From contig JARGGH010000018.1 in the NCBI GenBank assembly GCA_029210945.1, positions 1 through 64,000 on the forward strand: a stretch of 64,000 bases of DNA, read 5' to 3'. The notes beneath the pieces were generated by a model, which was not told the DNA's origin, did no database searches, and worked only from the letters and a program-made list of their open reading frames with translations. Positions 7,800-16,832 of this stretch are shown piece by piece (position 1 is the stretch's first letter; every line of letters begins with the position of its first letter). This stretch comes from Anaerolineales bacterium. Lineage in GTDB: Bacteria > Chloroflexota > Anaerolineae > Anaerolineales > E44-bin32. The translations under genes and the position numbers were made by a program.

Positions 7800-8056
7800 C
7801 AGGGTTGACCGTCCCCCTCGAGCTGGTCCAAACGTGTATGGTAATCGCATAACTCCTCAAGGTGCGCCTATGCAATCTTGCCGGTGAGGAGCAGATCGTC
7901 CTTCGTTACGTCGGTTTCCGGATCGCGGGTGCCGTGTTCGAGTTCAATCTCCAGACCCCGTCGAAATTGCTCCTGACCGATCTTCGTCCAGTCGAGCCCG
8001 AGCCTTTCACCGTTCGTACGCGCTTCTGCAGCGGAAATCTTCCGGTTGTCGCTCAT
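7800..8056 (-). pseudogene. DUF5661 protein gene interrupted by in-frame TAG
   Basis: The frame from the ATG at 8056 encodes the DUF5661 pattern (GLDWTKIGQEQFRRGLEIELEHG, then DPETDVTKDDLLLTGKIA) and stops at TAG, 7870-7868. Reading through in the same frame continues the family exactly (AHLEELCDYHTRLDQLEGDG), where a Leu codon is expected at the TAG. A single TTG-to-TAG change explains it. The 3' end of the original gene is unclear (about 7800 or slightly lower). Alternatives are a sequencing error or suppression; nothing else in the window suggests amber recoding. Confidence 0.75.
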
Positions 8057-8538
8057 CTTGATCCCATGTTGCTGGCTGTGTCTGCTGAAATTTCAATGCC
8101 CTTGCCATGCTCTACTTCCATAAATTCAGGCTGTGCGGTCTCACATTCTGGCTGCGATCTGGCAGTCGCTTATCTCATCCACCTCGGTAATTGTCAGGGC
8201 ATAATTTTCGCGTCCTTTGTTCTCCAGCTGTGGATCCGTTCGCCCAGACCTAGGATCTGGATGACGCACGCATCATGAACAACCGCGACGACACCCTCTT
8301 ATTAGTGTATTCGACCTTTTCTGGACCGCAAGTCCTGCGCATCTTCCATCGAGCCGCCTGCAAAGGCTATACCGCCGATGTAATAGAGCTGTCTCATTCT
8401 ATCTGTGGTGAGTGCCTTGATTTCCACACTCCGGTCTTGAAAGCTCACGACAACGGTCCGGTGGTGATCAACCCAGAGCTCTGCTTTGAATCTTCATGCG
8501 AAATCTACATTACCCGTTTGGATAACGGGGGCAAAGCT
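8057..8538. other. Intergenic; one doubtful ORF
   Basis: A 94-codon plus-strand frame (8275-8559) contains three Cys (CGEC, LCF, SSC) but lacks a ribosome site, overlaps the end of the convergent ribonuclease gene and matches no family I know. It is not called as a gene. No RNA or repeat was recognised. Confidence 0.4.
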
Positions 8539-10050
8539 TCAGTCCTGGCGCTTCGATGAACTGATCTGCGTGAAATCAATATAACCTCGCTGGACATCCA
8601 GGGATGTCAACTGGACGCGCAGCCGGTCGCCAACATCCACCCCCTCGAACCCATGCACCAGCTTGCCTTCAACCGGGACATCAAGCAGCCGGACCCACGT
8701 TCCTTTCCCAGAAGCTCCGGTAACGATCGAATCAAATTGTTCTCCGATCCTGGATTTAAGCAGGAGGGCGTTGGCAGATTTTTCGACCTTTCGTTCCACC
8801 TTGGTGGCCATGTCTTCGGCTTTGGTGCAGTGCGCGGCGAGGACCTCCAGCTCACTCTTGCGATACGGCGCAGGCTTGCCATCGATGGCGGCTTTCAACA
8901 AGCGCTGGGTGACCAGGTCAGGATAGCGGCGGTTGGGAGCCGTAGAGTGAGCATAGTCCTTGACCGCCAGGCCAAAATGTCCCGGGGCATTCCCTTCGGG
9001 AAGCTCGGCTATGTATTCGCCGGAACCCAGCAGCTTGATCACCGCCAGCGACAGATCAGGGAATCGCAGCGGATCGGCGGCTTTCTGCTTGATGAGAAAT
9101 TCTTCCAACGCCCTTGAATCGGGCTTTTCCGGAAGCTTGAATCCATATTCTCCGGCAATGGCGACGATCCGCTCCCAGCGCCTGGGCGTGCGCACGACAC
9201 GGCGGATCGACGGAAACTTTCTGGCTGAGAGATAGCGGGCGGTCACACCATTTGCCGCGATCATGAAATCCTCGATGATCTCCTTAGCCCGGTTCTTTCC
9301 TTGTACCTCCAGCGTTCGAATTTGATCACCGTCGAACACCGGCTTGGCTTCAATCGTTTCCAGGCTGAGTGCCCCATGCAGGTGCCGCAGCTTCTTCATG
9401 CTCTGCGCGGTCGTATCCTGCAGGCGCAGGCTCTCATCCAGACCAGCTACGGCCGAGAGGGCCTGCGGCGGACTGCCGCGCCCATCCAACCAGGCGGCTA
9501 CGCTGTTGTAGGCGAGTCTGGCATGATTGGTGACGTGCGCCTGGTAGACGTCGGAGTCCTGAAGCGTTCCATCCGAAGCAATTACCATCTCGATCACAAA
9601 CGACAGGCGTTGTTCACCGAAATTGAGCGAGGTCAAATCGGTCGACAGTTTCTCGGGGAGCATAGGAAAGATCCGGGCGGCGGTGTAAACCGAGGTGGAG
9701 TTATGCCGAGCATGCTCATCGATCGCAGAGCCCTGTTTCACAAGCGAGACCACGTCCGCCACGGCAACAAAGAGTCGTACATTGCCATCAGGTATCTGCT
9801 CGGCAGCAGTGAGCTGATCCAGGTCGCGCGAATCATCATTGTCAATCGAAGCCCACCGCAGGTGCCGTAAATCACGAATGCCGGCTGAGCCGCTAGTCGG
9901 TCTGGCTGCACCTGTTTTATCCGGCTGAAGCTGTTGAAGCTCGGCGAGCACGGCCGCAGAAAAATCGGGTAGCAGCCCACGCTCGAGCATGGCTCGATGG
10001 GCGATGCGGTCCAGAATGGCACGGTCGTCGGCGCGATTTAAATTCATCAA
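8539..10050 (-). CDS. RNB-domain ribonuclease (RNase II/R family)
   Basis: A 3'-5' exoribonuclease of the RNase II/R superfamily, acting on single-stranded RNA. At 503 aa it is shorter than RNase R and resembles the compact bacterial/archaeal RNB proteins. The catalytic signature IDNDDSRDLDQL is at residues 69-80 (metal-binding Asp cluster). Downstream RNB blocks include the APNRRYPDL arginine motif, and the last ~70 residues form an S1-like beta domain. The N-terminal cold-shock domains of RNase R are missing. It is transcribed alone. Confidence 0.85.
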   Translation of the reverse strand: MMNLNRADDRAILDRIAHRAMLERGLLPDFSAAVLAELQQLQPDKTGAARPTSGSAGIRDLRHLRWASIDNDDSRDLDQLTAAEQIPDGNVRLFVAVADVVSLVKQGSAIDEHARHNSTSVYTAARIFPMLPEKLSTDLTSLNFGEQRLSFVIEMVIASDGTLQDSDVYQAHVTNHARLAYNSVAAWLDGRGSPPQALSAVAGLDESLRLQDTTAQSMKKLRHLHGALSLETIEAKPVFDGDQIRTLEVQGKNRAKEIIEDFMIAANGVTARYLSARKFPSIRRVVRTPRRWERIVAIAGEYGFKLPEKPDSRALEEFLIKQKAADPLRFPDLSLAVIKLLGSGEYIAELPEGNAPGHFGLAVKDYAHSTAPNRRYPDLVTQRLLKAAIDGKPAPYRKSELEVLAAHCTKAEDMATKVERKVEKSANALLLKSRIGEQFDSIVTGASGKGTWVRLLDVPVEGKLVHGFEGVDVGDRLRVQLTSLDVQRGYIDFTQISSSKRQD

Positions 10051-10371
10051 GATATGGGCAGCAGAAACTGCCAGCTTGAACGGGCAGGAAAAGTCGCCCC
10101 CTTTTTATCCTCCAAACAAATATTTACCGCCAAAGAGGAACTCCCCTTTTTCGGAGCAGCGAAGGTGGCTCTTGGCCATCGGTACGCAGGCGTAACTGGC
10201 TGGAAACATCGCGAGCACAAGACCCGCTGCCTTAAAGCTGGCTGGCGGGCTTATGCTCGCTCTTGGATACTAGCCGATAGGATCCACATCCCAGCCGACC
10301 ACGACGTGCGTTGAAGTCGCAACCGAATTCAGGCTTGAGCCGCTTGGGCGTCTGCTGGAATCTGGCTTTAC
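10051..10371. other. Intergenic with imperfect hairpin
   Basis: It contains an inverted repeat with arms 10211-10226 and 10245-10260 (GCGAGCACAAGACCCGC and its near complement) about 110 bp past the small membrane-protein gene and 160 bp before the ribonuclease start. Terminator or leader structure are both possible. No gene is seen. Confidence 0.4.
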
Positions 10372-10533
10372 TTAAATAACCCCCAGCAGATTCAAGACAA
10401 CCAGGATGATCACGATCACGATCAGGATATGGACCGCGTTACCGGTGCTCGGGAAGCTGGATGTGAACCTCGGACCTAAGAAGCCTAGCAGCCACAGGAC
10501 GAGCAGTATGACGATAATCCAGGTAAGCATCAT
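10372..10533 (-). CDS. lmo0937-type 53-aa membrane protein
   Basis: A short protein (MMLTWIIVILLVLWLLGFLG, then a Ser/Pro turn, then HILIVIVIILVVLNLLGVI) with two transmembrane helices and the layout of the lmo0937/DUF5670 family, whose members are often stress-induced. AAAGGAGAG is 4-6 bases upstream of the ATG. It sits in a run of small envelope-stress genes on the same strand. Confidence 0.75.
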   Translation of the reverse strand: MMLTWIIVILLVLWLLGFLGPRFTSSFPSTGNAVHILIVIVIILVVLNLLGVI

Positions 10534-10597
10534 GTTTCTCTCCTTTAACTATTGATCACTCGGATGGTAGCGAGTTTGTTGACCGGATGGTATCAAA

Positions 10598-10747
10598 CTA
10601 ACGGCCCAGCAGGATGAAGATGCCGGCCGCAATGGCCAGGATCGCCAGGATCGCGCCAAGACCGCCGATCCCGAGCAGCTGTACCAGGCCCCAGGCGATT
10701 AGAAAGATGGCGAGCAAGAGCATGCCGATATTTTTAGTGAATCTCAT
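10598..10747 (-). CDS. 49-aa membrane protein
   Basis: The product starts MRFTKNIGMLLLAIFLIAWG, has two hydrophobic segments joined by Gly-rich turns and ends FILLGR. A weak AGGGA ribosome site is ~10 bases upstream. It is similar in type to unnamed small membrane proteins next to lmo0937-like genes. Function is unknown. Confidence 0.6.
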   Translation of the reverse strand: MRFTKNIGMLLLAIFLIAWGLVQLLGIGGLGAILAILAIAAGIFILLGR

Positions 10748-10835
10748 GGTCGTCTTCCCTTCTACACAGAATGTGGGTGGCGTCCGTCAGGTCCAGCGGC
10801 TTTAGTCGGCTACTGGGCGAGCCACAGATTAAGGT

Positions 10836-11189
10836 TCAGGCATCCTTGATGGCACTTTTGCCGGTGTCGAGAACCCCGGAAACGTGATCCATCTGCTCAA
10901 CGAGCTTGTCGAGGCCACGCTGCTTCATCTGCCCGGCCTTCTCTTGGACTCCAGCCTTGACATTCTGGGTCTCCGAACGAACCTGCTCAATTGCATTATC
11001 TATAACATCGCTTGTCTGGTCGCGCAATTGGCTGCTCTTCAAACGAATCTGGGAGCGCGTCCGCCGGCCTGATTGGGGTGCAAATATCAGCATCGTGGCT
11101 GCGCCAGCCAGGCCCCCAATCAGCAGACCGAGTACAACATTTCTTGAATTACTTCCATCACTCGCGTGCTGCTCCAGATTATCTTCCAT
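10836..11189 (-). CDS. YtxH domain-containing protein
   Basis: 117 aa. One membrane segment with a Gly-zipper (VVLGLLIGGLAGAATMLIFAPQSG) is followed by a long amphipathic, apolipoprotein-like helix rich in K, E, Q and S. This is the YtxH layout, general-stress proteins thought to bind the membrane. The start at 11189 is chosen because GGAGG precedes it; the frame is open 14 codons further upstream without a ribosome site. Confidence 0.85.
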   Translation of the reverse strand: MEDNLEQHASDGSNSRNVVLGLLIGGLAGAATMLIFAPQSGRRTRSQIRLKSSQLRDQTSDVIDNAIEQVRSETQNVKAGVQEKAGQMKQRGLDKLVEQMDHVSGVLDTGKSAIKDA

Positions 11190-11262
11190 AAAGTGACCTC
11201 CTTTGACTGCATAGCGTAGTTGAATTCCCATTGGGTCTCTTTTTTTGCTGATCGGTGCGGGA

Positions 11263-11322
11263 TACAGGCGGGCATAGGCTATTTCCCGCGCCCCTCGCCT
11301 CCTAAGTATATGCCCGCCTGTA
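11263..11322. other. 14-bp perfect inverted repeat
   Basis: TACAGGCGGGCATA (11263-11276) and its exact complement TATGCCCGCCTGTA (11309-11322) are separated by 32 bp, between the YggT and YtxH genes. It may be the YggT transcript's 3' hairpin or a small element end. No flanking duplication was noticed. Confidence 0.5.
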
Positions 11323-11472
11323 ATCGGTCCGCTTCTGTCAGTGTTAAGAACCCTACCAGCCGCTTGAAAGCTCCCAGCACGGTCCGAAAGACGGTGAATG
11401 GGAAAGGCTCCGTTTGATTTCCGTTCGATCTATATCGATCAACCGAAGTGTCCATTCGGTTTCTTTCTTTTC

Positions 11473-11886
11473 TTAATCAGGAGTGTGATGATCGGTGGTC
11501 GTTGTTCGCTCAACAGCCACCACGGATCCACCACGTGGGCGGTAGAAGACCACGTCGATTATTTTTACGAGCGCCCAGGCGATCAAGGCATACACCAGCA
11601 GGGCGATCACGGATGAGAGTTCCAGCACCATGCCGCCCGCACTCGGTGTCGCCGTCAGCCCTACAAAGGGCGCCAGGAACAGGTCGGTGATCCCATAGAT
11701 AAACGCGGCAATTGGGCTGGCCGCGTTAGCGCCGATCAGCTTCAGCCCGATGCGCAGAGCGATCAGGGCTTCAAGTATGCCGAACAGCAGCCAAACCAAC
11801 TGGGTAAATTTGAAGGTAAAGACCCGGCTTTCCTGGCCCGCCTCCTGTTGAGTCGTCCGAACCTCTGAAATTCTGTTGTCTGTCAT
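11473..11886 (-). CDS. YggT family membrane protein
   Basis: About 137 aa. Two hydrophobic regions (WLLFGILEALIALRIGLKLIG and VIALLVYALIAWALVKIIDVVFY) flank the family-typical PF-LFLAPF-x-G turn (ITDLFLAPFVG). YggT proteins are uncharacterised and linked to osmotic or cell-division functions. AAGGAG is 6 bases before the ATG at 11886; an upstream in-frame ATG at 11910 precedes the ribosome site. Confidence 0.8.
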   Translation of the reverse strand: MTDNRISEVRTTQQEAGQESRVFTFKFTQLVWLLFGILEALIALRIGLKLIGANAASPIAAFIYGITDLFLAPFVGLTATPSAGGMVLELSSVIALLVYALIAWALVKIIDVVFYRPRGGSVVAVERTTTTDHHTPD

Positions 11887-11950
11887 TTTGAACTCCTTAT
11901 CCCCTGCCACTACCAGTAGTCGCAGGGGGGAATCTATTGAGTGTTCCTTA

Positions 11951-11972
11951 AGGGGTGCGCATGCGCACCCCT
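11951..11972. terminator. 22-bp perfect palindrome after GlsB gene (copy 1)
   Basis: AGGGGTGCGCATGCGCACCCCT is perfectly self-complementary and lies 52 bp beyond the stop of the GlsB-like gene at 12024. The core GGGGTGCGCAT is repeated at 12463-12490 after the paralogous gene. It has no T-run, so either a hairpin at the transcript end or a symmetric protein-binding site. Confidence 0.5.
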
Positions 11973-12023
11973 GTAAGACCTCCGCGATGTGGCAAGAGGT
12001 GCCATCGGCGGGGGCGGGGCTGG

Positions 12024-12278
12024 CTAGACTCTCCGACGGACTAGATGGACTAGTGCGATGACGATGATGGCGCCCAGCAGGGTCACCAGCATGGTCGGAA
12101 TGTTGACCGCGTCATTGATCGTCCCAACGTTGAAGATCGGGCTGAGGAAATAGCCGGCCAGGAAGGCACCTACAATGCCTACGATGATATTCATCAACAG
12201 GCTCGAGCGGTCTTTCATGATTTCGCTCGCCGCCCAGCCAACGATTGCTGCCGCAACCAGATATATAAGAATATTCAT
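12024..12278 (-). CDS. GlsB/YeaQ/YmgE family stress-response membrane protein
   Basis: 84 aa with three hydrophobic helices and the Gly-rich family core (IIVGIVGAFLAGYFLSPIF). Members (transglycosylase-associated proteins) are induced by envelope or acid stress; no enzymatic role is established. AGGAGG precedes the ATG by 7 bases. It is about 60 % identical by eye to the product of 12529-12783, so a tandem duplication. Confidence 0.9.
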   Translation of the reverse strand: MNILIYLVAAAIVGWAASEIMKDRSSLLMNIIVGIVGAFLAGYFLSPIFNVGTINDAVNIPTMLVTLLGAIIVIALVHLVRRRV

Positions 12279-12462
12279 TTTTTCGTCCTCCTAATTTAGG
12301 TGTCTCAGATCCAGGAAAAGCTCCGTATTTAGAGCGGTGCTCTTCCCCTTGTGAATGGGTGTTACATTCGTAGTACCCTTGAAAAACTCGTTATCTTGCG
12401 CCTTGACATCCCTCCATGAGTGCGATGGCTTGTGAAGGTTGGAGACACTATCGCCTGGGGTA

Positions 12463-12490
12463 GCCGGGGTGCGCATATGCGCACCCCGGC
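12463..12490. terminator. 28-bp perfect palindrome after GlsB paralog (copy 2)
   Basis: A perfect 28-bp palindrome (GCCGGGGTGCGCAT followed by its complement) sits 38 bp past the stop of the gene at 12529. It shares the GGGGTGCGCAT half-site with 11951-11972, so gene and palindrome were probably duplicated as one unit. Confidence 0.5.
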
Positions 12491-12528
12491 ATGCTGGGCT
12501 CGATAACCGTGTGAGGAGATGGATTTGG

Positions 12529-12783
12529 TTATCGACCGCGTCGGGCGAAATGGATTATCGCCAGCAGGATGACGGCACCCAGCAGTGTTACCAGCATAGT
12601 AGGAATGGTGATCGCATCGTTGATCGTCCCAACCTTGAAGATAGGACTCAGGAAAAAACCGGCCAGGAATGCGCCCACAACGGCCACGATGATATTAATC
12701 AGCAAGTTTGAACTGTCGTTCATCAGGCGGGTCGCCACGAAACCAATGACTGCTGCGGCGAGAAGATAAATTAGAAGGTTCAT
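12529..12783 (-). CDS. GlsB/YeaQ/YmgE family membrane protein (paralog)
   Basis: 84 aa with the same three-helix layout and core IIVAVVGAFLAGFFLSPIF as the gene at 12024. The basic C-terminus (HFARRGR) is as in its paralog (HLVRRRV). Retention of two copies in a block of stress genes suggests dosage or differential regulation; this is inference. Confidence 0.9.
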   Translation of the reverse strand: MNLLIYLLAAAVIGFVATRLMNDSSNLLINIIVAVVGAFLAGFFLSPIFKVGTINDAITIPTMLVTLLGAVILLAIIHFARRGR

Positions 12784-12885
12784 ACCCTAACCCCTTTGCG
12801 GATGATTGTGCATTTTGACTTCACGATCATGATTCTCTCCATGTCTATTTGCTTTCCTCGTAACATCTATCAACCAGGAACATCA

Positions 12886-13254
12886 TCAAGCGGCGAGGGC
12901 AGTAGCTGCGATCCGCAGGCGTTCAGCCACACGGTCGGGCGCTTCCTCCTTGCTGATAAACACATCGGCCCCGGCAGAGAGGGCGGCTTGCTGCCGCGCA
13001 TCGAGCTGGCTGACAAGAATTATGACCAGCGCGGCCGGGCAAGCCTTGCGCAGTAATTGGAGCGAGTCACTAGAATCACCCGGGATCATCGCCCAATCAA
13101 TCAGCAACATATCAGTATGGCTGATCGGAGCTTGAGCCAGTGTGGTTGGCCAATCAGCCGCTTCGCCGGCAATTTCCAGCTGCATGTCCAGCAACAGCAG
13201 AATCAGGGCGGAGCGCTCATCAGCGCTTTCGTTCGCGACATATACTCGGGTCAT
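12886..13254 (-). CDS. Stand-alone receiver-like domain protein
   Basis: 122 aa with the CheY-like fold pattern: a phospho-acceptor candidate Asp in MLLIDWAMIPGD, Ser in ILVSQLD and Lys in VFISKEEAP. The acidic pair of strand 1 is degenerate (NESADE in place of DD). It lacks an output domain, so it may act as a phosphate sink or partner for the kinase 0.8 kb upstream on the same strand. Activity is doubtful given the degenerate acidic pocket. Confidence 0.75.
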   Translation of the reverse strand: MTRVYVANESADERSALILLLLDMQLEIAGEAADWPTTLAQAPISHTDMLLIDWAMIPGDSSDSLQLLRKACPAALVIILVSQLDARQQAALSAGADVFISKEEAPDRVAERLRIAATALAA

Positions 13255-13342
13255 GTATATAGAGTAAAACAGCTAGCGCCCCGCCACATCCATCGGCCGG
13301 ACAGTCTTTGTCTCCGCTAGTTAGGGGAGGTGAAATTCGTAG

Positions 13343-13987
13343 TTAGCTGATGAGGCCTTCCCGCAAGGCCAGGGTCACAGCCTCGGTGCGGCTGTAGACG
13401 CCGAACTTGGTCAGGATGTTGCTAACGTGGGATTTGATCGTAGACGGGCTGACATGCAATTCTTCTGCAATTTGTCGATTATTCAACCCCTCGACCAACA
13501 AGACCAGTACCTCACGCTCGCGAGGCGTCAGGTCATGACCAGGCCCGGGCGGCTTGTTGGCAGCCTGGACGAGGGCTTTGCCGATCTCGGGAGCGAGGGT
13601 TCCGTGCCCGGCGTGTGCGGAGCGGATGGCCCGGGCAAGCTCGTCGGCGGAGACATCTTTGAGCAGGTAGCTAATCGCACCTGCATCCAGCGCGTTCTTG
13701 ATCAGTTTCATTTCCTTGAAACTGGTCAGCGCAATGATCTGAATTTGCGGGTGCTGTTCGCGCAGGGTGCGCGTTACGGTCGCTCCATCGATATCCGGCA
13801 TCTTCATGTCCATCAAGATCACGTCCGGGCTGACCTCGGCGCAGAGTTCAAGCGCCTGCTGCCCACTTTCGGCCTCGCCCGCCACTTCGAGGTCGTCATA
13901 GGCCATCAAGAAGGTTGCCAGCCCACGGCGGACCATAGCATGGTCGTCGACAAGCATGACGCGAATTGGATTGGAAGGATTTTTCAT
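13343..13987 (-). CDS. NarL/LuxR-type response regulator
   Basis: 214 aa. The receiver domain (residues 8-125) has phospho-acceptor Asp60 in VILMDMKMPDIDG, the acidic pair DD at 14-15 and Lys in LLKDV. A LuxR-type helix-turn-helix (about 150-210) shows LTPREREVLVLLVEG and PSTIKSHVSNIL. Its start overlaps the stop of the histidine-kinase gene by one base (TGATG), so the pair is translationally coupled. Targets are not evident; the neighbouring stress genes are candidates. Confidence 0.93.
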   Translation of the reverse strand: MKNPSNPIRVMLVDDHAMVRRGLATFLMAYDDLEVAGEAESGQQALELCAEVSPDVILMDMKMPDIDGATVTRTLREQHPQIQIIALTSFKEMKLIKNALDAGAISYLLKDVSADELARAIRSAHAGHGTLAPEIGKALVQAANKPPGPGHDLTPREREVLVLLVEGLNNRQIAEELHVSPSTIKSHVSNILTKFGVYSRTEAVTLALREGLIS

Positions 13988-15537
13988 CAGGACTCCTCCT
14001 GCCTGTCCCAGCGAAGTATAATCTCAGTTCCCTTTTCCGGCTGGCTGGATACCGTAAGCACAGCCCCTGCTGCTTCGGCTCGCTCACGCATCATGCTCAA
14101 GCCAAAGCTGCCGGTGGGTGTCAGTTCGGATGTGACGAACCCGCAGCCGTCGTCTTTGAGGCACAGTTCTAAGCCAGTGGATTCAAATCTCAAATCGATG
14201 CTCACATTGCTGGCCCTGGCATGCTTGGCGATATTGTTCATTCCCTCCTGGCAAATGCGGTAGGCGGCCACCTGCACATCAGCTGGCACACTGCCTGCGC
14301 CGCTAACCGTCACGGCCACCGGGATGCCTGTCCGCCCGGTGAAGGCATTGCCCAGCTGGCGCAGCAGATCGCTCAATTCGGTGTCGATCAAGGTAGACGG
14401 GCGAAGTTCGGCCAGCAACGAGCGCATCTCGGCCAGCGCGCCGCGTATCAGGCGGCGCAGATCCTTCAGCGATCGGCGTGCCTGTTCCGGCTCTTTCTCC
14501 CAGATACGTGGCAGCACCTCGGCGATCAGACCAGCGGAAAATAGCGACTGGTTAACAGCATCGTGCAGATTGCGCGCCAGGCGCTGGCGTTCTTGCAGCG
14601 CGGCCAGTTCTTGGGCGTGTTCATAAAGCTCGGCATTGACGATGGCCACCGCCGCCAGGTTGGCGATGGTCATCGCCAAGTTAGCCAGATGCGGGGTGAA
14701 GTAACTGCGCGCGGTGTATGCAATGCCGATTCCACCGAGCAGGCGCTGCTTAGCGACCAGCGGCACCCACATCCAGGATTGTACGCCTTCCAACATGACG
14801 GAGGCCTCATCCTGCAGGAGTGAACGCAGGAACTTCGCCGAAGGTTCGTCGCTCCATAAATCGGCAATGCGGATGGGGCTGTGTCCGTTGAAAAGTGCCT
14901 CCAGGTATCGCTTGCCATTCAACTGGATGCGGACCGGCATCGATTTCTCCAGCTCATCCGTTCCGCGTACTGCCAGTGCAACCAGGGTCGAGTCATCAAG
15001 GGTGAAAAGCCCGGCATGTGTATATTTGATGAGACGCCCCATCTGGTCGAGGATCAAGCCCGGCTGCAAATCCAGCTCTGAGGCTAGAGTCTTGGAGATC
15101 TCAAGCAGAATCGACTGCTCGTTCGCACGCACGCCAATTCGCTGCTGAAACCGGTCCTCCGCCTTGACCCGTCTGCTTACATCGCGCAAGAGCGCCAGGG
15201 CGCATTTGCGCCCCTGGTATGTGAAGGCTACCGCGCGCCATTCGACGCTGAACAACGAATCATCGCGGCGCACATGCTCGGCGAGAGTCTCGAACTGCCC
15301 GCCTTGGTTAATCAGCTCGACGAATCGGGAAAAACCGGGCTGGCTATCGGCATGGACCAACGATGTCAGCTGCAGCCCGCGAAAAGTCTCCTGGGTGTAG
15401 CCGTGCATCGCTGCTGCGGCGGGGTTGGCGATTAGCACACTCACGGACTCCAGATCCGTGATCAGCACTCCGTCACAGGCGGTTTCAAAGATTTTCGAAT
15501 ACAACTGATCGGCATCCATGGCGTCAGCACTCATCAT
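13987..15537 (-). CDS. PAS-GAF sensor histidine kinase (HisKA_3 type)
   Basis: 516 aa, no transmembrane segments, so a cytoplasmic sensor. A PAS domain spans residues ~10-120, a GAF domain ~150-310, and a HisKA_3 dimerisation domain with the phospho-accepting His in RNLHDAVNQSLFSAGL follows. The HATPase domain ends the protein (N-box GMNNIAKHARA, G1 KDDGCGF, G2 GSFGLSMMRERA). This layout is common in NarL-type systems sensing redox or small ligands; the ligand is unknown. It is the partner of the overlapping response regulator. Confidence 0.92.
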   Translation of the reverse strand: MMSADAMDADQLYSKIFETACDGVLITDLESVSVLIANPAAAAMHGYTQETFRGLQLTSLVHADSQPGFSRFVELINQGGQFETLAEHVRRDDSLFSVEWRAVAFTYQGRKCALALLRDVSRRVKAEDRFQQRIGVRANEQSILLEISKTLASELDLQPGLILDQMGRLIKYTHAGLFTLDDSTLVALAVRGTDELEKSMPVRIQLNGKRYLEALFNGHSPIRIADLWSDEPSAKFLRSLLQDEASVMLEGVQSWMWVPLVAKQRLLGGIGIAYTARSYFTPHLANLAMTIANLAAVAIVNAELYEHAQELAALQERQRLARNLHDAVNQSLFSAGLIAEVLPRIWEKEPEQARRSLKDLRRLIRGALAEMRSLLAELRPSTLIDTELSDLLRQLGNAFTGRTGIPVAVTVSGAGSVPADVQVAAYRICQEGMNNIAKHARASNVSIDLRFESTGLELCLKDDGCGFVTSELTPTGSFGLSMMRERAEAAGAVLTVSSQPEKGTEIILRWDRQEES

Positions 15538-15975
15538 CGACTACTTTGCTATTTTACATTAAACGGCACTGGAGAATTCCACACGAGCTGCAGCAGCCGT
15601 CGGCCTGATCGACCTCTGCCCAATCGTGATGCCCTGCATAAAGGGTGAGCACTTCACGCTCGGTGCCGCGCAAGGCTCACCCCTGCTCGGGCCCGGAGCA
15701 GCTGATGAACGTCCTGTGGAAACGGGATTCGGAGCGAAGCTGCCGGCCATCTAGACCGTGGCGAAGATCCTTGTCGAGGCGGAGTGGGCGTCCGCTGCGA
15801 TTTGCTATTAATGGAGCGAATTTGGTATCGTGGAGGGCAAGAGTTGGAGAATGCCCCGGCGCCTCCCCGCAACGCCACTCCGCTTCGGCTCGGGAACGCG
15901 GGGCCTCGCCGCTTGTGGCCGCCGTACGGAACGCGTCATCAAGAATAACCGAGAATACTGAAGAGGTATCAAGAT
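15538..15975. other. Intergenic, nothing recognised
   Basis: This 437-bp stretch lies between divergent genes (histidine kinase and DUF4256). The overlapping open frames here have no ribosome sites and no family resemblance. Promoters for both flanking genes are expected but none stands out. Confidence 0.4.
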
Positions 15976-16551
15976 ATGGACAAGAATGAACGCAATAGGC
16001 AGGAGCTGTCGTCAGAGCAACGCGAAGCGCTGCTCAAAGTATTAAAGGCCCGCTTCGAGAAAAATATGAACCGCCATCAAGGTCTTGAATGGGACGAGGT
16101 AGAAGCCAGGCTGAAAGCCCATCCTGAAAAGCTGTGGTCGCTCAACGAGATGGAAAGGACCGGCGGGGAGCCAGACGTCGTTGGCCACGATCAAAAGACG
16201 GACGAATACATCTATTTCGATTGCTCAGCGGAAAGCCCTAAAGGCCGCAGAAGTGTCTGCTACGACCTTGAAGGGCTGGAATCAAGGAAGGAACATAAAC
16301 CGGAGAACAACGCCGTTGATATGGCCGCCGATATGAGTATTGAACTCCTGACGGAGCAGCAATACCGCGAGCTTCAGCAGCTTGGAGAGTTCGATACGAA
16401 AACCTCGAGCTGGGTGCAGACCCCACCCGAGATTAGAAAACTCGGCGGCGCACTCTTCTGTGATCGCCGCTACGACCACGTCTTCGTGTATCACAACAGC
16501 GCACCATCATACTACGCCGCCAGGGGATTCCGTGGCTCTCTAAGGGTCTAA
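15976..16551 (+). CDS. DUF4256 family protein
   Basis: 191 aa, soluble, the usual family length. Family-typical blocks are LKARFEKNMNRHQGLEWDEV, WSLNEMERTGGEPDVV, YIYFDCSAESPKGRRSVCYD and the C-terminal FCDRRYDHVFVYHNSAPSYYAARGFRG. No function is established. GAAGAGG lies upstream of the ATG. It stands alone. Confidence 0.9.
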   Translation: MDKNERNRQELSSEQREALLKVLKARFEKNMNRHQGLEWDEVEARLKAHPEKLWSLNEMERTGGEPDVVGHDQKTDEYIYFDCSAESPKGRRSVCYDLEGLESRKEHKPENNAVDMAADMSIELLTEQQYRELQQLGEFDTKTSSWVQTPPEIRKLGGALFCDRRYDHVFVYHNSAPSYYAARGFRGSLRV

Positions 16552-16832
16552 ATTCTACCTGGCCAGTGGGTTGTCACCGGCATGAGTCTGCCTAAACCGT
16601 CAACGATGCTATCGGCAACACAAACGGGCTCCGCCTGGTCAATAAACAGGCCGGCGCAGGTGGCGGCGCCTGAGCACCACAATCAGCCATCGCTTACGGG
16701 CCGTGCCAACGGTGGCCTGAATGTGACTTTGCTCAACCCTGAGGATCTTGCTGACCTGCTCGATGCGGTGGGGAGCGAGACCAACTCAGCGCATCGCGGG
16801 GCTGATTTGTCGCATCGCGAGATCGCATCCTC

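Noticed and set aside
8275..8559. 94-codon plus-strand ORF with Cys pairs
   Set aside because: No ribosome site, overlaps the convergent ribonuclease gene end, no family match.
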